Below are positions 10,024 through 18,622 of a stretch of DNA of 37,471 bases, in pieces. The position numbers and the translations under genes are program-made. Within the stretch, counting starts at the first letter, position 1; each line of letters opens with the position of its first letter. Below the pieces are notes generated by a model. It saw only the letters and a list, made by a program, of their open reading frames with translations, searched no databases and had not been told where the DNA came from. The stretch covers positions 1-37,471 of the forward strand of contig BDIP01000043.1 in NCBI GenBank assembly GCA_003568945.1, written 5' to 3'. This DNA is from Kipferlia bialata. Taxonomy: Eukaryota; Fornicata.

Positions 10024-11512
10024 GGCTAGCACTAAAGAGGTTGCGTGCTGAGATACTAACGCGACGACTTGCGAACTCAATATCATCGAGTTTAGGGTCA
10101 AGATGCTATCAATACTGAGGATATCACTTATACGACTAGGTGATCTCATCAGCGAGTTCGTGGCTTACAGCCTGTAAGTTACAGGGCACCCCCTATACAG
10201 TACATCACAGAGTGATGGTGTCACCATTTGATAGCTTCAGTCTGCATATGTGCAAACCAGGGTCACAAGAGTCCTATCCTCTATCAAACACACATCACAC
10301 CTAATGGGAGCATTTACCAGTCACAACACCCCAGGGCGTGCCGAGAGGCTGTCTATCCCCCCTCAAGCCCATGCTCTGTCAGGCCTCCCCGCCTCTCTCT
10401 GGGATGAGATGTTTCCTTCACTCAATGGTCTCATAGGTAGTTTTCAGTCACGATTCGTGACTCACGAATATGAAATACCTCTACAAACTGAATACCGCTG
10501 ACACGTATTCCAGTCAGGCTGCCAAGAATAGCATATACTAATACATCAGAGAATAATACATTCTGTGCTCTAGCTATCCCAAGTAACGGAAATACTGTAA
10601 ATTATTGACCAAAATTTCTCCAAGTCTAACACATCAGATGCCATAAAGTCGGAAACCTGTGGTTACTGGCAAGCGCAGACATTCTTCATGTTGGGAGATA
10701 GAGCGGTATACAGAAACGTGATTCTGTGCCAATGTGGCAAAGTTTGTGTGGCTTACAGACACACAAGAGGAGGATTTGCACTCAGAGAGTTCATGAAGAC
10801 GGGTGATCCCGACCACAGGCATGTATTCATGACATTTAGTAACTTTTCAGCACTATCCTCGCTGTCCTCACGTTAGAAGTATCGGCTCTCACAGCCCTTC
10901 ATGTGATTGTGCCGCTAGAGGTGTAGCACTGTTTAGTCGTTCTGTAGCGACGTCTGGTGTACCTCTATCACTGTGGGGTGAGGAGTTTGGAAGCCTAAAC
11001 AGTCTCCTAGAGAGAATGGATGAGGTGTGTTCACAACATTTCACATACGTTGTATATGGTTGTCCTGTAACTCTGTAACTGTTTGACACAGATACATAGT
11101 AGTACTATGTACCACTGGTACATCAATAATTGACTTACTGGATGGATATACTGTTCACTCTCACCTGTCAGATAACTGACGGGACCTGGGAGGTCAGAGA
11201 AAATTACAGGTCTGGGACTGGGACTGAAGGCAAGTCACGTCCACAGTAATTGTTTTATACCACCACAGAGTGATTCTAGACCTATATGCACCTTCATATT
11301 TGCTTCACTAAGTATCTATACACCATATATAGTGAAGAGGTTGCAATATATTGTATTCACTTTCAGTAGGGACAATATGGTGCGCCGCGTGTCACAGTTG
11401 CACAGTGGGGTACTCGCAAAGGGGCACATTCCAACTGAAGGGCTTCATGACAAACAGATACAGAAGGTCAAACAGTGGTGTCTGTAACAGACACTTCAGA
11501 CACTGTCCTGTC
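10024..11512 (+). other. Region with two diverged copies of a two-part coding module
   Basis: Part A occurs near 10372-10440 (SGLPASLWDEMFPSLNGLI) and near 10948-11025 (SGVPLSLWGEEFGSLNSLL). Part B occurs near 10719-10830 (CQCGKVCVAYRHTRGGFALREFMKT, with HRH after) and near 11382-11510 (CAACHSCTVGYSQRGTFQLKGFMT, with CNRHFRHC after). The B parts have Cys pairs followed by His/Cys, like a small zinc finger. They may be 5' exons of the kelch-like gene downstream, or decayed copies of a family member; splice joins are not clear enough to choose. The first 220 bases hold nothing recognised. Confidence 0.45.
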
Positions 11513-12621
11513 ATGGAGAGGAAGAGACAAGGTAGTGTCTACGGTAAACACTGTCCCCCTCGATTGTCATATTCTTGTCGCAAGACTATATCCCAAGTCT
11601 GACTCACTAAGGCACCTGTGCAGATGTTTACTGTCATCGACTGTTACTACGTGGAGACGATACAACGCAGAGGAGAAAGTACGAGTTACTGACTGTGCTA
11701 GGCCCAGGAACTGGGCTATATCGGGAGACGAAATACCGTGGCGATGACTCGAGTGTTGTCGTCATTGTCTGCATGCCCTCTAGTGGAGATAGAGAGGCCA
11801 GGTCACACCCAACCAGACAGATGATACCGACCCCGCCTGGTCTGGTCATATCCTCATCACGCGCTAGGACAGTGCCACTTGCCACTAGAGTGGGAGGTGA
11901 AGTGATAGTGTTGCTTCTTCCTAAGCACCATAACCGTTACTCTCTGTGGAGTGTATATGCTCTAGCACTGGATGATCACTCCTGGAGACCTCTTCCTGGT
12001 CACCCACCCGTGCCAGAATTTTCGTTCCCAAATGGTTGTGGTACGTCATGGTACAATCTGTTAACCCCCATGTTCTTCCTGAATGGTAGACTGCACTACC
12101 TTGGAGAGAATAGGTCAGATAGGGGCATCTTCCACTGGGCATACACTCTGGACACTGGTGATTGGCAAGAGATTCCGACACCCAACCGATGCCATCGCGT
12201 GGGCCTTTTCTCCTCTCGCCTCTGCATTTCGTATGGTACGGTGTATATGTTCTGTTGTAACAGACTCATATGCACATACAGAGATAATTCCGGCTGGAAT
12301 GTCCAGAATGACTCATTGAGACTCATTGACAATAAGTACGTCTCTACTTACACGGAGCCATACTACGACGGAGTAGTTGCTGTGGGTCGAATGATATTGC
12401 GACAGCGCATGCATCCGAATACTACTGGATGTGCACTGTATGAGGCGTATGATACTATATCTGGAGTGACATACGTGTGGAAGGGAGACAGACGGTTAAC
12501 CGGTCCTGTGTTGAGAAAGGGTGACGATGTTTACCCTATATGGGTCGGGGTGTGGACACATGAGGTCTATTACATGGAAGTTGCGGTGATGTGTCTGGAG
12601 ATGGGCCTCCACCACCTGTAG
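11513..12621 (+). CDS. Kelch-type beta-propeller-like protein
   Basis: The main exon (11624-12621) encodes about 331 residues with repeated propeller-blade features. Examples are GDDSSVVVIVC, YALALDDHSWRPLPGHPPV, MFFLNGRLHYLGE followed by WAYTLDTGDWQEIPTP, LCISYGTVYMFCCN and YDTISGVTYVWKGD: a hydrophobic strand, an aromatic plus a D/N-x-W strand, then a Pro loop. The glycine pairs of classic kelch are weak, so this is a divergent member. The frame is closed upstream by a TAA inside a likely 92-nt intron (11532-11623; donor CAAGGTAGTG, acceptor CCTGTGCAG). Splicing gives MERKRQ-DVYCHRLLLRGDD as the N-terminus. Earlier exons in the module region upstream are possible. Likely a cytosolic binding scaffold, by inference. 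Confidence 0.6.
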
Positions 12622-12783
12622 AGTCTACAGGCAGCCTCAGTCTACACTGTAGAGGGAGGTAATGATGAACTATGTTGCCGGTGGGACCAATATATTGTAA
12701 CTAGCTGTGTTATTGTATCATATAGGATTTCAAGACTTCTTATAGGCCCCTCATATATAGAACGGTCTCCTGCACGCCCGTCG

Positions 12784-12800
12784 GTTCGCCTTCGGCGAAC
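12784..12800. other. GC-rich hairpin, 7-bp arms
   Basis: GTTCGCC, loop TTC, GGCGAAC: a perfect inverted repeat downstream of the kelch-like gene. It has no tRNA context. Confidence 0.7.
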
Positions 12801-12843
12801 TCTTGGTTGTTAACCGTTGATTGACGTGTGAAGTGTGTACGTA

Positions 12844-12907
12844 CTCAGTCACTGAGCAAGTTGTGGTGGTGATCTTCACTGAGTCAGTGAGCAGCTCACC
12901 ACCACAA
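12844..12907. other. Nested inverted repeats between convergent genes
   Basis: CTCAGT-C-ACTGAG at 12844-12856. A 12-bp pair TTGTGGTGGTGA (12861-12872) and TCACCACCACAA (12896-12907). Inside its loop lies TCACTGA-G-TCAGTGA (12876-12890). The set could fold as a stem with an internal hairpin, or bind a dimeric protein. Confidence 0.75.
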
Positions 12908-12956
12908 GATGTGAGATGTTCAGACCATAGCGTAGAATAGACGATGACACGAAGTC

Positions 12957-12979
12957 CTATGTTTCGATTCTAAACATAG
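12957..12979. other. 8-bp inverted repeat
   Basis: CTATGTTT and AAACATAG flank a 7-nt loop. It belongs to the structured stretch between the kelch-like and oxidoreductase genes. The rest of 12622-13085 holds no gene. Confidence 0.65.
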
Positions 12980-13085
12980 ACTCTATGACTTTTTAGCGTT
13001 GGTACAACCATAGTGTAACACTTATAGGTAATGATTCAATGTACTCTTTCTATTCTATCTTCGACTCCTGTCATATTCAGCATGA

Positions 13086-16000
13086 TCAGTAGTACCCAAT
13101 AGCCCTAGACGTGTACTGGTCCTGTCCCTCCAGCAGCCTCAGCACGTCCCCCCTCTCTGCCTCCTCCCTCACACCCTGCACAAGTGCTATGCCCACAGAC
13201 TCAGTGCTAGAGGTCAGACAGGGTATGTGTCTATAGGGTATATGATAAGCGTTATATATATCGGTGGATACTGTGACATCCTGCACATTGGCAATGTCCA
13301 CAGACTCAGTACTCAATGTGTCAGTCATAGTATATGCAGATGTATATATATGTGTGTTATATAGTGTTGAGATAGAGTTGATCATTGGCAATACCCAGAT
13401 ACTCAGTGCTAGGATAGATCAAAATACATTATAAACATAATCATCGAAGACACACACAGAATCAGGGTATCATGCATCTTTGTGGGTTGGACTAATCCAC
13501 ATACCTCTTTCCGCCCAGAAGGACAGCCCTCGCTAGCACTCCGTCTCTGAAGAAACACATAGCACGGCCATCCTGGAGTGTGAGGATGTATATGTATGTG
13601 TATATAAGTGCACATATTTATGTGTGAGTGGTCCTTACCTTGAGTGGCACTTGCACCACCGTGTCTGACTCCTCAGCTGCAGGGCCGACAGAGGTCATGA
13701 GCACATCCCACATGCGGAGCTAGTTGTTAAATGTGAATGTGTTGCAAGGGAATATATCATATATTATATGTGCAACTATAACTATAGTCTCAGTATTGTT
13801 GTCATGAGCACATCCCACACACCAAGCTGAGTGTCAGAATAGTAGTGGTGTATTTAACAGTTGCAAGCAATACTCTTAGTGTCAGATAGTGTGCTGCAGT
13901 CAGTAGTTTCAAATGACATGATGACATCCCACATTCAAGGAGCTAGTTCTTCAATGTAAAGGTGAAGACACGAAATACAAGTGCAACTGTAGTAGCACAA
14001 TAGTTATCACGACCTCCCACATGCGTAGGTGGTGGTAAACGGAGTTTCGTATATCCATCCATTCATACAGTATGAATCATACTGTATCAGTACCTGGTAC
14101 CCAAAGTACCCTGCTGGTAGGAATGGCAGCTCTGCACTTAGACTGCCATAGGACAGGTCGAGAGAGGCCGCATTGGCACCTGGGGTCAGCAAGACGTTGA
14201 TAATCAGAAGGACAGTAGATTCTGGCGCACTACTCTGTCTAAGTACTCCAATACTGTTCAAGTGTTATCCTGAACGAGAGTGTATGAAGCTAACATACCT
14301 GCCACCCTGGCCGTGTCCAGAAGCTACGATGCTCTTATGTATAGGCATATAGTATTATTAGTATATAGTATATGCCACCTGCCACTCTGGCCGTGTCCAG
14401 TGTGTTGCACCTACTTTATGATTACTGTAATGCGTATTGTTTGTCAAGGACAATACAGTATTCAGTACTATTCTGAGTGAGTATCATCTACCTGCCACTC
14501 TGGCCGTGTCCAGTGCCCTTGAGTATGTTGCTGTGTAGGGCTGGGCTTCCACCAGGCAACAGTCACCTGGGGGTGAGTCATAGTAGTGGTTAATGTACTC
14601 ATTGAGTGGTACTCACCTGCTGCGAATATCTCCTGGTGTGCTATGCTCTGTGCAAAGGATGTGACAATGACTGCACCCCTAGACAGGAAGGGGAGGCTGG
14701 ACTCCTGTTGTGTAAGTAGTGCCACGACGAATACGCTGAAGCTGGACAGTACTAAGTTTGTCGTAATACCTGCGCACACTTGACCTGTGGCACACTGGGT
14801 CTGACCCCTATCCCTATCAGGACAAGGTCAGCTGGGATGGTGCTCTCTACTCCATTGCTTTTCACCCGTACTTGGGTGGCCTGGACGGTTCTAAGAGTTA
14901 GGACATTTGCACAGAAGACAGAGTGACTACTAGTCACTGACTAGTATACTATACGTACCCATCCTCCCTCTTGCAGCACTCCACACCCATGACCTTGGTG
15001 GAGAGCTTGAATGTGACCTTGTCCTTCAGGTGTGCCTAGTGGTGAGTGAATACACTAACACGGTTAGTCTAACAGTATCCAATGTATGGTAGTACTATGT
15101 GAAATCTCATGATGAGACGTGACCTTGTCCTTGAGATGGGTCTATGGGTGAGTGAATACACTACCAGATTCTAATCTAGTTTACTAGGCCTAGTATCTAC
15201 ACGACATGTCTCTCTCGGGTGTATAATATACACTGTATACTCATATCATGCCATACCTCCATCAGCGACAGGAAGTGGTCTGAGTTCTCTTTGTTGAGCT
15301 GCTTGCTCAGCACATGCCCGGCTGCCTCTACCACAGTCACTGTGGAGTCGGGGGGAAGTGCAGCTGGGGGTTAGTCCAGTGGATGATGTACTATCCGATA
15401 ATGTCTACTATACTTATACTGATACTGCCTCCACCACAGTGACTGTAGAGTCTGGGGGAAGGGCAGCTGGGTGTGAGTGAGTACATGGAAGAGAAGCTAT
15501 CGCGTAGAGAGTAGTTCTCTTTACCTAGTAGTGGTGGAAGTGCTTCTAGGGCCAGTACACCCCCACCCACCAGGACTGCGTGAATGGGAGGGGTGGTGTG
15601 GGTGATACTGGCCCTGATTGCTAGGATGTCCTGCAGGTTCCGGACAGCCCTAGAGTTAGAAACATATATGGTATAATGCAGAAAGACTGTATATGGTCCC
15701 ATCCAAAGAGTCGTTACCTGACATTGGCTGCCCCCCCGTATGGCACTGTGGCACTGTCACATGTGACAAGGCCGTCAGGGACAAAGGGGGTGGCACCTGG
15801 TGTCAAGGAGAGTACATGTATATTAGTTGGTATCTGTATATGGGTATAGCATAACTACTCACCTGTACACACCACCACCCTGTCGAATGGGTGTGTCTGC
15901 ACTGTGCCCTCCAGGTCAGACACAGACACCTCGTGTGCATCAAGGTCAATGCCAGAGACACTGGGGGTGAGGCAGATTACGTCAACGATACGCTATGAGT

Positions 16001-18078
16001 CTCTACTTACAGTGTAACCCACCGGCATCCCAAGGGCATATCAGTGATATGCCATATCACTCTCTTACATAGTATAATGTATATATCTTTCGATTTTGCA
16101 ACCTGTGACTATATCCCCTCTTCTCTTTAGTATAGTATCTACAGTATATAATGGCTACATAGTATATCCTTCCAACCTGCACCCTGTGAGCACCTCTATC
16201 CTGTGCTCCTGGTACCACTCTGCACTGTGCAGCACAGTATCTATAGTATCTATAGTATACTATTCACTATACATTGAATATATCTTTCCAACCTGCACCC
16301 CGTGAGCACCTCTATCCTGTGCTCCTTGTACCACTCTGCACTGTGCAGCACAAGGCCCTGGGCCCTATCGGTCAGGGTGCCGGTGGGGGCCTAGAGGTGA
16401 GGGACTGTGATATTCGTAAGGCTACCACTAGTCCTAATGTATACATATATATATATGTGTATATGTCTATCATTCAGGGTGCCAGTGGGGGCCTGGAGGT
16501 CAGGTGACACATAGTATGTAGCTTCCACAATACTATGCTGATAATGTGGGTATATCCCATCATACAGGAATACCTTGGACAGCAGAGCCTCATCTGACAG
16601 AGACAGTGCCAACTTGCACCGGTTGTAGGGGAGGGCGGGCTCTTCACCTAGAGTGGGAGGAAACCAATGGATAGCTATAGTAATGGCAATATTCCATGAA
16701 CAGTATGTGGAGGGACTATTCAAGGGGGGGCTCGAACAGTATATGGGTACCTATCACCAGGATTCGACATTTCTCTGACTGCTTCCTGGCGGCCTGGGGT
16801 GGGAGTGTACACAGCTATATAAATATATATGGGTATCTCTTCGATACAGTGTCCTGGAATTAGAGGAGGTCGGTCGTACTATATCTCCTCACACCTCAGC
16901 TGCAGCGGCCCCAGCAGGTCCAGCGCCCAGTATGACAATGGTGCCTGGGGGGTGAGTGCATATATTACTCACAAAGGACAAGTTGTCATATGTTATGAGG
17001 AGTGTGTCCACCGTCAATGGCTGTGAGGAGACTATGATGTATGAGTGTATTCCGTAGTGCCACTACCCTCGAACTGTGGCCCTGTCTTGGACACAGTATA
17101 GTGACAGTATAGTGACAGATACTCTATATGCATATATATATATATATATATATATTGGAATCACTACCCTCGAACTGTGGCCCTGTCTTGCCCCTCTGGG
17201 ACTCCTCCAGTGTGCCTGATGGTGAGAGGGGGAATGTGATATGCACTATTGATGTCACTCTATCTTCCACCCACCTGAGAGAGTGAATCCCTCTGGGCCT
17301 GCGTATCATAGATACACAGAGATACTCAGAGATACACTCATTTACACATAGTACGGTACTATGATAGTTCCCCTACCTAGCAGAGTAAATGCCTCTGGCC
17401 CTGCATCACACACGGGGCAGATGTCAGGCATGGGGGTAAGAAGAGAGATAGAGAGAACGTTGTGGATCTGGAATCCAGAGTCTGGATAGATACATATGTA
17501 TATGTACATACACTATACATACCTGTTCACCGACACTATGACCTCTGCACACACCAGACACAGCCACCTCCTCATGATGCCGTCATCGAACTTGTCGGGA
17601 TACTCGGGAGACTGGGGGTAAGGGTATATACATATGGTACATTAGGAAAACGTAGTATATCATTAATTGCGTATCGTAGAACACACACACTGGTCAGGGT
17701 ACTCGGGGGACTGGGGGTGAGGCAACAGAGAATATACACAGTGTATCATGAATTGTATGTTTGCATACTACATTCGGAGGACTGTTGTCAGGGTGTGTAT
17801 GGATGGGATACATATACTGAGGCAACGACTCTAGCCATACCTCAGAGTCTGAGTCAGACCATAGTAGTATATCATGTATATCCGTATATGTGGTTCATAG
17901 CCAGCAGTTGTTTATGCAGAAGTGACGCAGACTGCTGAGTTAGAAGATTACGATCATCATTACTACTAGTAATACTAGGCCTAGTATTACGGGGTTTCGT
18001 CAATCCCGTCTTCGTAGTATTTACCGGGGATGCAATGGTAGGATCCATGTCGCACTGATAACCGTGATGAAGAGCCAT
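13086..18078 (-). CDS. Rubredoxin-FAD/NAD(P)H oxidoreductase fusion (pyridine nucleotide-disulphide oxidoreductase family)
   Basis: About 18 exons on the minus strand. Exon 17611-17523 (SPEYPDKFDDGIMRRWLCLVCAEV) and the next (PDICPVCDAGPEAF, to 17377) form a CxxC-12-CPxC domain like the rubredoxin-like end of rubrerythrin, an iron electron-transfer site. Exon 16944-16894 gives the FAD loop VILGAG and PAGAAAAE, though with one extra base between them. Later exons give ILVIG, the start EEPALPYNR, and VVVCTG. The NAD loop is HAVLVGGGVLALEAL (about 15.58 kb). Then come LVLIGIGVRPSVPQ and FAAGDCCLVEAQP, the second FAD-contact motif. The C-terminus runs through DGRAMCFFRDGVLARAVLLGGK to GYY and TGA at 13088. 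Such enzymes pass electrons from NAD(P)H to rubredoxin partners or O2 in anaerobes. The start is uncertain: MALHHGYQ at 18078 is one candidate, and a WSDSDSE exon lies near 17.85 kb. Confidence 0.8.
13170..13410 (-). repeat. Last-exon start present three times
   Basis: The true exon begins CACTGAGTCTGTGGGCATAG after CCTCTAG (near 13205). Upstream on the minus strand are TACTGAGTCTGTGGACATTG (near 13310) and CACTGAGTATCTGGGTATTG (near 13405), each after an AG. They are partial copies about 100 nt apart inside the last intron. Confidence 0.8.
13690..14030 (-). repeat. Exon start LRMWDVLMT present four times
   Basis: On the minus strand, GCATGTGGGATGTGCTCATGA at the real exon (near 13710) recurs with changes near 13820 (GTGTGGGATGTGCTCATGA), 13935 (AATGTGGGATGTCATCATG) and 14022 (GCATGTGGGAGGTCGTGAT). 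The spacing is 90-115 nt. Confidence 0.8.
14297..14512 (-). repeat. Exon end plus donor present three times
   Basis: The exon end TGGACACGGCCAGAGTGGCAG, followed by GT, lies near 14512-14492. It recurs near 14398-14378 and, with one change, near 14320-14300. Each copy keeps a usable donor. Confidence 0.85.
15008..15166 (-). repeat. Exon start plus upstream intron duplicated
   Basis: GTGACCTTGTCCTT and the adjoining GGTGAGTGAATACACTA (plus-strand reading) occur at about 15013-15056 and 15120-15163, so an exon start and its acceptor-side intron were copied about 107 nt apart. Confidence 0.8.
15320..15475 (-). repeat. Exon start AALPPDSTVTVVEA duplicated
   Basis: The minus-strand exon beginning CTGCACTTCCCCCCGACTC (from 15363) has a second copy CTGCCCTTCCCCCAGACTC (from about 15469). 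The copy is preceded by CACCCAG and keeps the same 14-residue frame before a GTATC donor-like sequence. Confidence 0.85.
16095..16355 (-). repeat. 65-nt exon end with donor copied nearly identically
   Basis: The exon end encoding LHSAEWYKEHRIEVLTGC (16355-16290) is repeated with about four changes at 16236-16171, including the GTTGGAA donor side. A third remnant (ATAGTCACAGGTTGCA) lies near 16095-16115. The spacing is about 118 nt. Confidence 0.9.
16376..16503 (-). repeat. Exon start APTGTL duplicated
   Basis: The real start GCCCCCACCGGCACCCTGA after CCTCTAG (near 16392) has an upstream copy GCCCCCACTGGCACCCTGA after CCTCCAG (near 16495). Confidence 0.85.
17061..17192 (-). repeat. Exon end GKTGPQFEG duplicated with donor
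   Basis: The plus-strand reading CACTACCCTCGAACTGTGG plus CCCTGTCTTG occurs at 17061 and again at 17163, both giving a GTAGTG donor on the minus strand. Confidence 0.85.
17278..17406 (-). repeat. Exon end GPEAFTLLG duplicated with donor
   Basis: GCCAGAGGCATTTACTCTGC (real exon, near 17400) is echoed by GCCCAGAGGGATTCACTCTC near 17300, each followed by AG and a GT donor. Confidence 0.75.
17588..17797 (-). repeat. Rubredoxin-exon start present three times
   Basis: CCCCCAG then TCTCCCGAGTATCCCGACAA begins the true exon at 17611. Copies begin TCCCCCGAGTACCCTGACCA near 17710 and, worn down, TCCTCCGAATG near 17780. Confidence 0.8.
17970..17989. repeat. 20-nt palindrome, longest copy of a recurring TACTAGGCCTAGTA motif
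   Basis: TAATACTAGGCCTAGTATTA is a perfect palindrome. The core TACTAGGCCTAGTA also occurs at 6067-6080 and 15182-15195, and a partial TACTAGGCCTA lies near 31858. Confidence 0.85.
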
Positions 18079-18622
18079 GTCGGGTAGTGTACACTGTAGG
18101 GCTGCTGAAGTTCACACACTGTAGCTACAGTACAGCAGGTATCTATTGTCCTTGTGAACATGAGAAATTCTCTGTGTACTACATACTGAAAGTTACACTG
18201 TAAATAAGAGACTGAATAATTCAACAATATAGTTCATATCCATGTATCTTCCAGAAGCAGGACGAGTTCTCTCCTTACCTGATATCCACTGGAAACACCA
18301 GTTTCGAGTAGAAATACCTGATGGGGTCTTAGAATTAGAGATTCAGTAGAGGGATGATTGAAATGTGAGAATGCTGTGGTTGATCGAAGTCCTTCTCGCC
18401 AATTATATATAGTATATTATATCCCCATCACAAGTGTCTGAAGACTACACACGAAGTAATACAATCTATTAAGCAGAGTTGGAAGAGTATGGGTTACTAC
18501 ACTGGGAGGGTAGAACTGAGCATCGCATACAACGGGCAATCTTTGCCAAATCTCCTGTCACATCAAGAATGTCTCTCTTGTGAGGACTCACTCAGACAGC
18601 CATACGACTGTCATGTTACAGA
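18079..18622 (-). other. Region upstream of the oxidoreductase with a possible extra exon
   Basis: A minus-strand segment near 18315-18275 reads YFYSKLVFPVDI before a strong GTAAGG donor and after CATCAG, so it looks like an exon. It could be a 5' exon of the oxidoreductase. Nothing else here was recognised. Confidence 0.35.
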
